A stretch of 64,000 nucleotides of DNA from Pseudomonas putida (GCF_001941965.1 NZ_MKZO01000036.1:248001-312000); one strand, 5' to 3'. Positions 46,263 through 54,950 are shown, counted from the first letter of the stretch. Numbers and translations: made by a program. Notes: generated from the sequence alone by a model not told the origin.

Positions 46263-47216
46263 ATGAGCGTTCGCCTCGGCATTGTCATGGACCCCATCGC
46301 GTCCATCTCCTACAAGAAGGACAGCTCGCTGGCCATGCTGCTGGCCGCCCAGGAGCGCGGTTGGGAGCTGTTCTACATGGAACAGAAGGACCTTTACCTG
46401 GGTGCCGGCCAGGCCCGTGCGAAAATGCGCGCGCTGAAGGTCTTCGCTAATCCCGAGCACTGGTTCGAGCTGGACGCCGAGCAGGACGCGCCCCTGGCCG
46501 ACCTCAACGTGATCCTGATGCGCAAGGATCCGCCCTTCGACATGGAGTTCGTCTACAGCACCTACCTGCTGGAACAGGCCGAAGCCGAAGGCGTGCTGGT
46601 GGTCAACCGCCCGCAGAGCCTGCGCGATTGCAACGAGAAGCTCTTCGCCACCCGGTTCCCGCAGTGCATGGCGCCGACCCTGGTCAGCCGCCGCGCCGAT
46701 ATCCTGCGTGAATTCGCCGCCACCCACGGCGACGTGATCCTCAAGCCGCTGGACGGCATGGGCGGCGCCTCGGTGTTCCGTCACCGCCAGGGCGACCCGA
46801 ACCTCTCGGTGATCCTCGAGACCCTGACCCAGCACGGCCAGCAGCAGATCATGGCGCAGGCATTCCTGCCGGCGATCACCGACGGCGACAAGCGCATCCT
46901 GATGATCGACGGCGAGCCGGTGCCTTATTGCCTGGCGCGCATCCCGGCCAGCGGCGAAACCCGTGGCAACCTGGCCGCCGGTGGCCGTGGCGAAGCCCGC
47001 CCGCTGACCGACCGCGACCGCTGGATCGCCGCCCAGGTCGGCCCGAGCCTGCGGGAAAAGGGCCTGCTGTTCGTCGGCCTCGACGTGATCGGCGACTACC
47101 TCACCGAAATCAACGTCACCAGCCCGACCTGCATCCGCGAGATCGACGCGGCCTACAACACCAATATCGGCGGGCAGTTGATGGACGCCATCGATCGCCA
47201 GCTCAAGGCACGCTGA
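46263..47216 (+). CDS. gshB: Glutathione synthetase
   Basis: A 317-residue ATP-grasp enzyme that joins glycine to gamma-glutamylcysteine. Blocks are VRLGIVMDPIASISYKKDSS at the N-terminus, ILKPLDGMGGASVFR (ATP-binding loop), and LDVIGDYLTEINVTSPTCIREID near the end. It is followed after 98 bp by tonB, as in other pseudomonads. Confidence 0.96.
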   Translation: MSVRLGIVMDPIASISYKKDSSLAMLLAAQERGWELFYMEQKDLYLGAGQARAKMRALKVFANPEHWFELDAEQDAPLADLNVILMRKDPPFDMEFVYSTYLLEQAEAEGVLVVNRPQSLRDCNEKLFATRFPQCMAPTLVSRRADILREFAATHGDVILKPLDGMGGASVFRHRQGDPNLSVILETLTQHGQQQIMAQAFLPAITDGDKRILMIDGEPVPYCLARIPASGETRGNLAAGGRGEARPLTDRDRWIAAQVGPSLREKGLLFVGLDVIGDYLTEINVTSPTCIREIDAAYNTNIGGQLMDAIDRQLKAR

Positions 47217-47314
47217 CCGACGACAAGAGGAAAGCCCGCGCAGTGGGTTATCATGCCAGTCCCTTTGGACCTGCTCACCCGCTTCGCCGGCCTTCCCCGG
47301 CTGCTGGACTCTAG

Positions 47315-48217
47315 ATGACGCTTCCCGCCGACCTCCCCGCCGACTTCGCTCCGCCCCGCGTCCGCCCGGCGGATCGCCTCGGCTTTACCCTGTTCGTGGC
47401 GGCGCTGCTGCATCTGGCGCTGATCCTCGGGGTGAGCTTCAGCTTCGCCAAGCCGGAGGAGATCCGCCGTTCCATGGACATCACCCTGGCGATGTTCAAG
47501 AGCGAGGTGAAACCCAGGCAGGCCGATTTCCTCGCCCAGGACAACCAGCAGGGCAGCGGTACCCTGGACAAGGCCGAAGTGCCGAAGACCACCGAAGTGG
47601 CGCCGTTCCAGGACAACAAGGTGAACAAGGTCTCCCCGCCGCCGGTGTCGCGCAAGGAAGAAGTGCCCCCGCCACCCGCCAAGGCGGCAGTCACCACCGT
47701 CGCACCCAAGCCGCAGAAAGTGCAGAACGCGCCCAAGGAAGCCAAGCCACAGCCGGCGCCGAAGGCCGAGACCCCGGATTTCGACAGTTCGCAGCTGTCC
47801 AGCCAGATCGCCAGCCTCGAAGCCGAACTGGCCAACGAGCAACAGCTGTATGCCAAGCGCCCGCGCATCCACCGCATCAGCGCCGCCTCCACTGCCCGCG
47901 ACAAGGGCGCCTGGTACAAGGACGAATGGCGCAAGAAGATCGAGCGCATCGGCAACCTCAACTACCCCGACGAAGCCCGGCGCCAGCAGATCTACGGCAG
48001 CCTGCGGCTGATGGTGTCGATCAACCGCGACGGCTCGCTGTATGAAGTGCTGGTGCTGGAATCGTCCGGCCAGCCGCTGCTGGACCAGGCCGCGCAGCGC
48101 ATCGTGCGCCTTGCCGCGCCGTTCGCGCCGCTGACCGGCGACCTGAACGATGTCGACCGCCTGGAAATCGTCCGCACCTGGCGCTTTGCCCGGGGCGACC
48201 GCCTGTCCAGCAATTAA
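47315..48217 (+). CDS. TonB-family energy transducer
   Basis: A 300-residue protein with one N-terminal transmembrane helix (TLFVAALLHLALILGVSFSF, about 25-45), a long Pro/Lys/Gln-rich periplasm-spanning segment, and a C-terminal TonB domain (GNLNYPDEARRQQIYGSLRL). It should pass proton-motive energy to outer-membrane receptors. Beside gshB and pilG this position matches P. aeruginosa tonB3, which affects twitching motility (from memory). No exbB/exbD genes accompany it. Confidence 0.9.
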   Translation: MTLPADLPADFAPPRVRPADRLGFTLFVAALLHLALILGVSFSFAKPEEIRRSMDITLAMFKSEVKPRQADFLAQDNQQGSGTLDKAEVPKTTEVAPFQDNKVNKVSPPPVSRKEEVPPPPAKAAVTTVAPKPQKVQNAPKEAKPQPAPKAETPDFDSSQLSSQIASLEAELANEQQLYAKRPRIHRISAASTARDKGAWYKDEWRKKIERIGNLNYPDEARRQQIYGSLRLMVSINRDGSLYEVLVLESSGQPLLDQAAQRIVRLAAPFAPLTGDLNDVDRLEIVRTWRFARGDRLSSN

Positions 48218-48265
48218 CGACGCCGCAGCTTGTCAGCCCGGCCCCTCGCCGCCACACTAGCCGCT

Positions 48266-48835
48266 ATGAAAAATTTCAGCCCGAGTTACCTCAAGCATCA
48301 GTTCCTGATCGCCATGCCCCACATGGCCGACCCGAACTTTGCCCATACCCTGACCTACATCGTTGAACACAACGAGAGTGGCGCCATGGGCCTGGTGATC
48401 AACCGTCCGCAGGAGCTGAACCTGGCCGATATCCTCGAGCAGTTGCGCCCCGAGGAAGAACCGTCGCCGCTCAGCGTCAACGTACCGATCTATATCGGCG
48501 GGCCGGTGCAGACCGATCGCGGTTTCGTCCTGCACACGCCGGAGCAGTCCTACCAGGCCACCATCCAGCTCGACGGCCTGGCCCTGACCACCTCCCAGGA
48601 CGTGCTGTTCGCCATCGCCGAGGGGCGCGGCCCGCAGCAGAGCCTGATCACCCTCGGCTACGCCGGCTGGGAAGCCGGGCAACTGGAAGCGGAACTGGCC
48701 GACAACGCCTGGCTGAACTGCCCGTTCGACGCCCAGATCCTCTTCGGCACCGACACCGAGCTGCGCCTGAACGCTGCCGCCGCACGCCTGGGCATCAACC
48801 TCAGCCTGCTGACCAGCCAGGCGGGGCACGCCTGA
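48266..48835 (+). CDS. YqgE/AlgH family protein
   Basis: A 189-residue conserved protein of unknown biochemical role, named AlgH in P. aeruginosa for a proposed link to alginate regulation. The blocks LKHQFLIAMPHMADPNFAHT and YIGGPVQTDRGFVLHT are characteristic. Its stop codon overlaps the ruvX start codon by one base (TGATG), showing tight coupling. Confidence 0.92.
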   Translation: MKNFSPSYLKHQFLIAMPHMADPNFAHTLTYIVEHNESGAMGLVINRPQELNLADILEQLRPEEEPSPLSVNVPIYIGGPVQTDRGFVLHTPEQSYQATIQLDGLALTTSQDVLFAIAEGRGPQQSLITLGYAGWEAGQLEAELADNAWLNCPFDAQILFGTDTELRLNAAAARLGINLSLLTSQAGHA

Positions 48836-49269
48836 TGGCCGAGCTTCGTCTGCTGCTGGGTTTCGACTACGGCAGCAAGCAGATCGGCGTCGCCGTCGGC
48901 CAGGTCATCACCGGCCAGGCCCGCGAACTGTGCACGCTGAAAGCGCAGAACGGCGTGCCGGACTGGAACCAGGTGGAAAAACTCATCAAGGAATGGAAGC
49001 CCGATGCCATTGTCGTCGGCCTGCCGCTGAACATGGACGGCACGCCCAGCGAAATGAGCGAGCGCGCCGAGAAGTTCGCCCGCCGCCTGAACGGCCGCTT
49101 CAACCTGCCGGTACACACCCACGACGAGCGCCTGACCACCTTCGAGGCCAAGGGCGAGCGCATGGCCCGTGGCGGCCAGCGCGGCAGTTACCGCGACAAC
49201 CCGGTCGATGCCATCGCCGCCGCCCTGCTCCTGCAAGGCTGGCTGGAGGCCAATACCGCGCAGTCGTAA
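48835..49269 (+). CDS. ruvX: RuvX/YqgF Holliday-junction resolvase-like nuclease
   Basis: A 144-residue RNase H-fold nuclease. LLGFDYGSKQIGVAVGQ carries the first catalytic Asp and HDERLTT the next conserved acidic block. In E. coli YqgF works in processing of pre-16S rRNA 5' ends and has been proposed as a resolvase. Translational overlap with yqgE and the neighbouring pyr genes follow the usual Pseudomonas order. Confidence 0.94.
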   Translation: MAELRLLLGFDYGSKQIGVAVGQVITGQARELCTLKAQNGVPDWNQVEKLIKEWKPDAIVVGLPLNMDGTPSEMSERAEKFARRLNGRFNLPVHTHDERLTTFEAKGERMARGGQRGSYRDNPVDAIAAALLLQGWLEANTAQS

Positions 49270-49289
49270 CCCCCGATCATCGGTTACAA

Positions 49290-49318
49290 GCCGGGCCAGC
49301 CTCACTGCCCCGGCCTTT
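49290..49318 (+). terminator. Terminator or attenuator between ruvX and pyrR
   Basis: GCCGGG and an inner CAG pair with CTG and CCCGGC, with a single-base mismatch in the stem, followed by CTTTT. It stands 21 bp after ruvX and 13 bp before the pyrR ATG. It may terminate ruvX transcripts or attenuate pyrRBC'. Confidence 0.6.
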
Positions 49319-49330
49319 TGAGGAGCAAGC

Positions 49331-49849
49331 ATGAGCCTACCCAATCCCGCCGACCTGATCCGGCAGATGGCCGTCGACCTACGCGCCCACCTGAGTCGGC
49401 GCAACATCGCCGAGCCGCGCTATATCGGTATCCGTACCGGTGGCGTCTGGGTGGCCCAGGCCCTGCTGGACGAGCTGGGCAGCCAGGAACCCCTCGGCAC
49501 CCTCGACGTCTCCTTCTACCGTGACGATTTCAGCCAGAACGGCCTGCACCCGCAGGTGCGCCCGTCGGAGCTGCCGTTCGAGATCGAAGGCCAGCACCTG
49601 GTGCTGGTGGACGACGTGCTGATGAGCGGCCGGACCATCCGCGCCGCCCTCAACGAACTCTTCGACTATGGCCGTCCGGCCAGCGTGACCCTGGTCTGCC
49701 TGCTCGATCTGGATGCCGGCGAACTGCCGATCCGTCCGAACGTGGTCGGCGCGACCCTGTCCCTGGCCGCCCATGAACGGGTAAAATTGACCGGCCCCGC
49801 GCCGCTCGCCCTCGAGCGCCAGGACCTCGCCTCCGCTTCCGCCCTTTAA
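49331..49849 (+). CDS. pyrR: PyrR: uracil phosphoribosyltransferase / pyr regulator
   Basis: A 172-residue phosphoribosyltransferase-fold protein. The PRPP-binding loop is LVLVDDVLMSGRTIRAAL, and IGIRTGGVWVAQ is also conserved. In Bacillus PyrR regulates pyrimidine genes by RNA attenuation; in pseudomonads it has been implicated in regulation of pyr genes. It starts a pyrR-pyrB-pyrC' set with 12-bp spacing to pyrB. Confidence 0.93.
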   Translation: MSLPNPADLIRQMAVDLRAHLSRRNIAEPRYIGIRTGGVWVAQALLDELGSQEPLGTLDVSFYRDDFSQNGLHPQVRPSELPFEIEGQHLVLVDDVLMSGRTIRAALNELFDYGRPASVTLVCLLDLDAGELPIRPNVVGATLSLAAHERVKLTGPAPLALERQDLASASAL

Positions 49850-49861
49850 GAGTCCCCCGCG

Positions 49862-50866
49862 ATGACGCCAATCGACGCCAAGCGCCCGCTGCAGCTCAAT
49901 GATCAGGGCCAGCTGCGCCACTTCCTCTCGCTCGACGGCCTGCCCCGCGAGCTGCTCACCGAAATCCTCGATACCGCCGACTCGTTCCTCGAAGTCGGCG
50001 CCCGGGCGGTGAAAAAAGTCCCGTTGCTGCGCGGCAAGACCGTGTGCAACGTGTTCTTCGAGAACTCCACCCGCACCCGCACCACCTTCGAACTGGCCGC
50101 CCAGCGCCTGTCGGCGGACGTGATCACCCTGAACGTGTCGACCTCCTCGACCAGCAAGGGCGAGACCCTGTTCGACACCCTGCGCAACCTCGAGGCCATG
50201 GCCGCCGACATGTTCGTGGTGCGCCACGCCGACTCCGGCGCTGCCCACTTCATTGCCGAGCACGTCTGCCCCGAGGTGGCGATCATCAACGGCGGCGACG
50301 GCCGTCACGCCCACCCGACCCAGGGCATGCTCGACATGCTCACCATCCGTCGGCACAAGGGCGGTTTCGAAAATCTCTCGGTGGCCATCGTCGGCGACAT
50401 CCTGCACTCGCGGGTGGCGCGCTCGAACATGCTCGCGCTGAAAGCCCTGGGTTGCCCGGATATCCGCGTGATCGGCCCGAAAACCCTGCTGCCGATCGGT
50501 ATCGAGCAGTACGGCGTGAAGGTCTACACCGACCTCGCCGAGGGCCTGAAGGACGTCGACGTGGTGATCATGCTGCGCCTGCAGCGCGAGCGCATGGCCG
50601 GAGGCCTGCTGCCGAGCGAGGGCGAGTTCTACCGCCTGTTCGGCCTGACCACCGCCCGCCTGGCCGGGGCGAAGCCGGATGCCATCGTCATGCACCCGGG
50701 GCCGATCAACCGCGGCGTGGAAATCGAGTCGGCGGTGGCCGACGGCGCCCACTCGGTGATCCTCAACCAGGTCACCTACGGTATCGCCGTGCGCATGGCG
50801 GTACTGTCCATGGCCATGAGCGGGCAGAACGCCCAACGTCAATTCGAGCAGGAGAACGCCCAGTGA
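49862..50866 (+). CDS. pyrB: Aspartate carbamoyltransferase, catalytic chain
   Basis: A 334-residue enzyme that condenses carbamoyl phosphate and aspartate in pyrimidine synthesis. The carbamoyl-phosphate site FFENSTRTRTTFELAA is intact, as is the HPTQGMLDMLTI block. It has the longer N-terminal extension of class A enzymes, which associate with inactive dihydroorotase-like subunits. It overlaps pyrC' by 4 bp (GTGA). Confidence 0.96.
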   Translation: MTPIDAKRPLQLNDQGQLRHFLSLDGLPRELLTEILDTADSFLEVGARAVKKVPLLRGKTVCNVFFENSTRTRTTFELAAQRLSADVITLNVSTSSTSKGETLFDTLRNLEAMAADMFVVRHADSGAAHFIAEHVCPEVAIINGGDGRHAHPTQGMLDMLTIRRHKGGFENLSVAIVGDILHSRVARSNMLALKALGCPDIRVIGPKTLLPIGIEQYGVKVYTDLAEGLKDVDVVIMLRLQRERMAGGLLPSEGEFYRLFGLTTARLAGAKPDAIVMHPGPINRGVEIESAVADGAHSVILNQVTYGIAVRMAVLSMAMSGQNAQRQFEQENAQ

Positions 50867-52134
50867 CCCTCAGCATCCTCGGCGCCCGGGTCATCGACCC
50901 CAACAGCGGCCTGGACCAGGTCACCGACCTGCATGTCGAAGGCGGCAAGATCGTCGCCATCGGTGCCGCCCCGACCGGCTTCAAGGCGGCGCGCAGCATC
51001 GACGCTGCCGGCCTGGTCGCTGCACCCGGCCTGGTCGACCTCAGCGTCGCCCTGCGCGAGCCCGGCTACAGCCGCAAGGGCACCATCGCCAGCGAAACCC
51101 GCGCCGCCGCTGCCGGTGGTGTCACCAGCCTGTGCTGCCCGCCGCGCACGAAACCTGTGCTGGACACCTCGGCCGTGGCCGAACTGATCCTCGACCGTGC
51201 CCGTGCCGCCGGTCATGCCAAGGTGTTCCCGATCGGCGCCCTGAGCAAGGGCCTGGAAGGCGAGCAACTGGCCGAACTGGTGGCCCTGCGTGATGCCGGT
51301 TGCGTCGCGTTCGGCAACGGCCTGGAAAGCTTCCGTAACACTCGCACCCTGTGCCGGGCGCTGGAATACGCGGCGACCTTCGACCTGACCGTGATCTTCC
51401 ACTCCCAGGACCGCGACCTGGCCGCTGGCGGCCTGGCCCACGAAGGCGCCATGGCCAGCTTCCTCGGCCTGCCGGGCATTCCGGAGACTGCGGAAACCGT
51501 GGCCCTGGCCCGTGACCTGCTGCTGGTCGAGCAGACCGGCGTGCGCGCCCACTTCAGCCAGCTGACCAGCGCCCGTGGCGCCCAGCTGATCGCCCAGGCC
51601 CAGGCCCGTGGCCTGCCGGTGACCGCCGATGTGGCGCTGTACCAGCTGATCCTCACCGACGAAGCGCTGGTGGACTTCTCCAGCCTGTACCACGTGCAAC
51701 CGCCGCTGCGCACCCGCGCCGACCGCGACGGCCTGCGTGAAGCGGTGAAATCCGGGGTGATCCAGGCGATCTCCAGCCATCACCAGCCTCACGAGCGGGA
51801 TGCCAAGCTGGCGCCGTTCGGCGCGACCGAGCCGGGGATCAGCAGCGTGGAAGTGCTGTTGCCGCTGGCGATGACCCTGGTCGCGGATGGTCTCCTAGAC
51901 CTGCCGACCCTGCTCAAGCGCCTCTCGGCCGGCCCTGCCGCAGCCCTGCGCCTGCCGGTAGGCGAGCTGAAGACCGGCGCTGCTGCCGACCTGGTGCTGT
52001 TCGACCCGCAAGCCTCCACCGTGGCGGGCGAGCAATGGCGCTCGAAGGGCGACAACTGCCCGTTCATCGGCCACTGCCTGCCGGGTGCCGTGCGTTATAC
52101 CGTGGTGGATGGGCATATCAGCCACGAAGGCTGA
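50863..52134 (+). CDS. pyrC': PyrC', dihydroorotase-like (catalytically dead) ATCase subunit
   Basis: A 423-residue dihydroorotase homologue. The zinc-binding HxH that should follow 'LVD' reads SVA (LVDLSVALREPGYS), and the usual catalytic aspartate region near the C-terminus reads ISSHHQPHE. Both changes mark it as a pseudoenzyme. In Pseudomonas, PyrB and PyrC' form a dodecamer in which PyrC' is structural. It starts with GTG overlapping the pyrB stop codon. A functional dihydroorotase must be encoded elsewhere. Confidence 0.94.
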   Translation: MTLSILGARVIDPNSGLDQVTDLHVEGGKIVAIGAAPTGFKAARSIDAAGLVAAPGLVDLSVALREPGYSRKGTIASETRAAAAGGVTSLCCPPRTKPVLDTSAVAELILDRARAAGHAKVFPIGALSKGLEGEQLAELVALRDAGCVAFGNGLESFRNTRTLCRALEYAATFDLTVIFHSQDRDLAAGGLAHEGAMASFLGLPGIPETAETVALARDLLLVEQTGVRAHFSQLTSARGAQLIAQAQARGLPVTADVALYQLILTDEALVDFSSLYHVQPPLRTRADRDGLREAVKSGVIQAISSHHQPHERDAKLAPFGATEPGISSVEVLLPLAMTLVADGLLDLPTLLKRLSAGPAAALRLPVGELKTGAAADLVLFDPQASTVAGEQWRSKGDNCPFIGHCLPGAVRYTVVDGHISHEG

Positions 52135-52144
52135 GGCTTCAAAA

Positions 52145-52230
52145 GCATCGCTGGCAAGCCAGCTCCCACAGGTTCACTGCAAGGCTCAGGCCTGAGGTGA
52201 TCCCTGTGGGAGCTGGCTTGCCAGCGATTG
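52145..52230. repeat. REPIN pair 11
   Basis: Inverted arms (GCATCGCTGGCAAGCCAGC at 52145, complement ending GCCAGCGATTG at 52230) follow pyrC' and precede the hslV promoter. Confidence 0.92.
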
Positions 52231-52275
52231 GGGCACCGCAGTCTCCGACCAAGGTCGCACCACCCGTCCCCCAAG

Positions 52276-52303
52276 GTTGAAATCCTTCCCCCCACCCCCA
52301 TAT
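52276..52303 (+). promoter_or_regulatory. Sigma-32 (heat-shock) promoter of hslVU
   Basis: GTTGAAA (52276-52282) and CCCCATAT (52296-52303) are spaced by 13 bp. The consensus is CTTGAAA-N13-15-CCCCATNT, so only one base differs. It lies 45 bp before the hslV start codon, as expected for a heat-shock protease operon. Confidence 0.88.
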
Positions 52304-52347
52304 CAGTCTGCACAGGCATTTTCGCCCCGCTGCGTGGAGACTCTCCC

Positions 52348-52878
52348 TTGACCACCATCGTTTCAGTTCGTCGCCACGGCAAAGTCGTCATGGGCGGCGA
52401 CGGCCAGGTTTCCCTCGGCAACACCGTGATGAAAGGCAACGCCAAGAAGGTCCGGCGCCTGTACCACGGCCAGGTCATCGCTGGCTTCGCCGGCGCCACC
52501 GCCGACGCCTTCACCCTCTTCGAGCGCTTCGAAGGCCAGCTGGAAAAACACCAGGGCCATCTGATCCGCGCCGCCGTCGAGCTGGCCAAGGAATGGCGTA
52601 CCGACCGTTCCCTGAGCCGCCTGGAAGCCATGCTCGCGGTCGCCAACAAGGACGCCTCGCTGATCATCACCGGCAACGGTGACGTGGTCGAGCCGGAAGA
52701 CGGCCTGATCGCCATGGGCTCCGGCGGCGCCTTCGCCCAGGCCGCCGCCCGCGCCCTGCTGAACAAGACCGACCTGTCGGCCCGGGAAATCGCCGAGACC
52801 GCCCTGAACATCGCCGGCGACATCTGCGTGTTCACCAACCACAACCTGACCATCGAGGAGCAGGACCTGGCCGAGTGA
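52348..52878 (+). CDS. hslV: ATP-dependent protease subunit HslV (ClpQ)
   Basis: A 176-residue proteasome-like peptidase. After removal of the initiator Met, Thr2 (TTIVSVRRHGKVVMGGDG) is the N-terminal nucleophile. GFAGATADAFTLFERFE and the C-terminal VFTNHNLTIE are conserved. The start codon is TTG at 52348, preceded by GGAGA; no ATG lies at the correct place. It forms a complex with HslU in the cytoplasm. Confidence 0.96.
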   Translation: MTTIVSVRRHGKVVMGGDGQVSLGNTVMKGNAKKVRRLYHGQVIAGFAGATADAFTLFERFEGQLEKHQGHLIRAAVELAKEWRTDRSLSRLEAMLAVANKDASLIITGNGDVVEPEDGLIAMGSGGAFAQAAARALLNKTDLSAREIAETALNIAGDICVFTNHNLTIEEQDLAE

Positions 52879-52893
52879 TTCAGCTGATCTGGC

Positions 52894-52917
52894 GCCCGGA
52901 TACACCGCCGGGCTTTT
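52894..52917 (+). terminator. Weak terminator-like hairpin between hslV and hslU
   Basis: GCCCGG (52894-52899) pairs with CCGGGC (52908-52913), followed by TTTT. It lies inside the operon and could reduce hslU relative to hslV by partial termination. Confidence 0.5.
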
Positions 52918-52954
52918 CCACGCTGAATGCATTGCCACGGGACCACCACATACC

Positions 52955-54292
52955 ATGTCCATGACCCCCCGCGAGATCGTCCACGAACTCAACCGCCATA
53001 TCATCGGCCAGGACGACGCCAAGCGCGCCGTCGCCATCGCCCTGCGCAACCGCTGGCGGCGCATGCAGCTCCCCGCCGAGCTGCGCGCCGAGGTGACGCC
53101 GAAAAACATCCTGATGATCGGCCCGACCGGCGTCGGCAAGACCGAAATCGCCCGCCGCCTGGCCAAGCTGGCCAACGCGCCGTTCATCAAGGTCGAAGCG
53201 ACCAAGTTCACCGAAGTCGGTTACGTCGGCCGCGACGTCGAGTCGATCATCCGTGACCTGGCCGACGCCGCGATCAAGATGCTCCGCGAGCAGGAAATGG
53301 TCCGCGTGCGCCACCGCGCCGAGGACGCCGCCGAGGACCGTATCCTCGACGCCCTGCTGCCACCGGCCCGCGCCGGCTTCAACGAAGACGCCGCGCCAAG
53401 CGCCGACTCCAACACCCGCCAGCTGTTCCGCAAGCGCCTGCGCGAAGGCCAGCTGGACGACAAGGAAATCGAGATCGAAGTGGCCGAGGCCGTGGGTGTC
53501 GACATTTCCGCGCCGCCGGGCATGGAAGAGATGACCAACCAGTTGCAAAGCCTGTTCGCCAACATGGGCAAGGGCAAGCGCAAGAGCCGCAAGCTGAAGG
53601 TGAAAGAAGCCCTCAAGCTGGTGCGTGACGAAGAAGCCGGGCGCCTGGTCAACGAGGAAGAGCTCAAGGGCAAGGCCCTGGAAGCGGTCGAGCAGCACGG
53701 CATCGTGTTCATCGACGAGATCGACAAGGTGGCCAAGCGCGGCAACGTCGGCGGCGCCGATGTGTCCCGCGAAGGCGTGCAGCGCGACCTGCTGCCGCTG
53801 ATCGAAGGCTGCACCGTCAACACCAAGCTGGGCATGGTCAAGACCGACCATATCCTGTTCATCGCCTCCGGCGCCTTCCACCTGAGCAAGCCGAGCGACC
53901 TGGTCCCCGAGCTGCAAGGCCGCCTGCCGATCCGCGTCGAACTCAAGGCCCTGAGCCCGGAAGACTTCGAGCGCATCCTCAGCGAGCCACATGCCTCGCT
54001 GACCCTGCAGTACACCGAGCTGCTGAAGACCGAGGGCCTGCACATCGAGTTCGCCCCGGAAGGCATCAAGCGCCTGGCCGAGATCGCCTGGCAGGTCAAC
54101 GAGAAGACCGAGAACATCGGTGCCCGTCGCCTGCACACCCTGCTCGAGCGCCTGCTCGAAGAGGTGTCGTTCAGCGCCGGCGACCTGGCGGCCGCCCACG
54201 ACGAAGCGCCGATCCGCATCGACGCCGAGTACGTCAACAGCCACCTCGGTGAACTGGCGCAGAACGAAGACCTGTCGCGCTACATCCTCTAA
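52955..54292 (+). CDS. hslU: ATP-dependent protease ATPase subunit HslU (ClpY)
   Basis: A 445-residue AAA+ unfoldase partner of HslV. Motifs are Walker A GPTGVGKTE (about 55-63) and Walker B VFIDEIDK (about 250-257), with the C-terminal RYIL tail that docks into HslV. EIVHELNRHIIGQDDAKRAV is the typical N-terminus. It follows hslV by 76 bp. Confidence 0.97.
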   Translation: MSMTPREIVHELNRHIIGQDDAKRAVAIALRNRWRRMQLPAELRAEVTPKNILMIGPTGVGKTEIARRLAKLANAPFIKVEATKFTEVGYVGRDVESIIRDLADAAIKMLREQEMVRVRHRAEDAAEDRILDALLPPARAGFNEDAAPSADSNTRQLFRKRLREGQLDDKEIEIEVAEAVGVDISAPPGMEEMTNQLQSLFANMGKGKRKSRKLKVKEALKLVRDEEAGRLVNEEELKGKALEAVEQHGIVFIDEIDKVAKRGNVGGADVSREGVQRDLLPLIEGCTVNTKLGMVKTDHILFIASGAFHLSKPSDLVPELQGRLPIRVELKALSPEDFERILSEPHASLTLQYTELLKTEGLHIEFAPEGIKRLAEIAWQVNEKTENIGARRLHTLLERLLEEVSFSAGDLAAAHDEAPIRIDAEYVNSHLGELAQNEDLSRYIL

Positions 54293-54297
54293 CCCCA

Positions 54298-54422
54298 GCT
54301 GCAAGCTTTAAGCCGCAAGCTGCAAGCGACCTGTGTCGCCTTGCAGCTTGCGTTCTTTCAGGAGAGCAGCAAACGCAAGCTCGACACCGCCCTCTTGCAG
54401 CTTGTAGCTTGAAGCTTGAAGC
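54298..54422. repeat. Family B inverted repeat element
   Basis: The left arm holds AGCTGCAAGCTTTAAGCCGC and the right arm CTTGCAGCTTGTAGCTTG with a following AAGCTTGAAGC. An inner GACCTGTGTCGCC block separates two nested copies. The element lies between hslU and the DUF971 gene and repeats the pattern at 61708. Confidence 0.8.
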
Positions 54423-54439
54423 CAAGGAGCCCCGTCGAA

Positions 54440-54817
54440 ATGCCCCGCCTGCCCACCGCGATCAACCTGCACAAAGCCTCGAAGACCCTGAGCCTGACCT
54501 ACGGCCCGGGCGAGGTGTACCAACTGCCCGCCGAGTTCCTGCGCGTGCACTCCCCCTCCGCCGAGGTCCAGGGCCACGGCAATCCCATCCTGCAATTTGG
54601 CAAGATCAACGTCGGCCTCGACAAGATCGAACCCGCCGGCCAGTACGCACTGAAACTGACCTTCGACGACGGCCATGACAGCGGCCTGTTCACCTGGGAA
54701 TACCTCGAGCAGCTGTGCCTGCGCCAGGATGAGCTGTGGGCTGAATATCTCGCCGATCTCGCCGCCGCCGGCAAATCCCGCGACCCTTCCGAGTCTGTCA
54801 TCAAGCTGATGCTCTAG
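54440..54817 (+). CDS. DUF971-domain protein (gamma-butyrobetaine hydroxylase-like N-terminal)
   Basis: A 125-residue protein made of a single DUF971 domain: INLHKASKTLSLTYGPGE, RVHSPSAEVQGHG, and GLFTWEYLEQL are characteristic. The domain is found at the N-terminus of gamma-butyrobetaine hydroxylases and in proteins linked to iron-sulphur biogenesis, but its role alone is unknown. The ATG at 54440 has an AAGGAG ribosome-binding site. It is conserved between hslVU and phaC1 in pseudomonads. Confidence 0.85.
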   Translation: MPRLPTAINLHKASKTLSLTYGPGEVYQLPAEFLRVHSPSAEVQGHGNPILQFGKINVGLDKIEPAGQYALKLTFDDGHDSGLFTWEYLEQLCLRQDELWAEYLADLAAAGKSRDPSESVIKLML

Positions 54818-54934
54818 TCCGGCACTCTGCTGTTTTAGAGCGCATTTTCTAACCCGATCTGCTTGAATGCCCACGGCAGCGGCCATCATCTGGCCGGCTT
54901 GCGCATTGATGGAAAGTCGGGTAACCAATGGGTC

Positions 54935-54950
54935 TGGCAGGTTCCCTGCA
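54935..54950 (+). promoter_or_regulatory. RpoN (sigma-54) promoter candidate for phaC1
   Basis: TGGCAGGTTCCCTGCA matches the -24/-12 consensus TGGCACG-N4-TTGCW with two mismatches and correct GG-GC spacing. It is about 225 bp before phaC1. RpoN dependence of phaC1 in P. aeruginosa has been reported (from memory). The 3' part also forms a hairpin (54941-54948 with 54967-54974, plus CCTTC/GAAGG). The rest of the 358-bp gap from 54818 shows no gene. Confidence 0.6.

Noticed and set aside
54885..54900. TGGCCGGCTTGC as a sigma-54 promoter
   Set aside because: The GG-to-GC spacing is three bases too short; the site at 54935 has the correct spacing.
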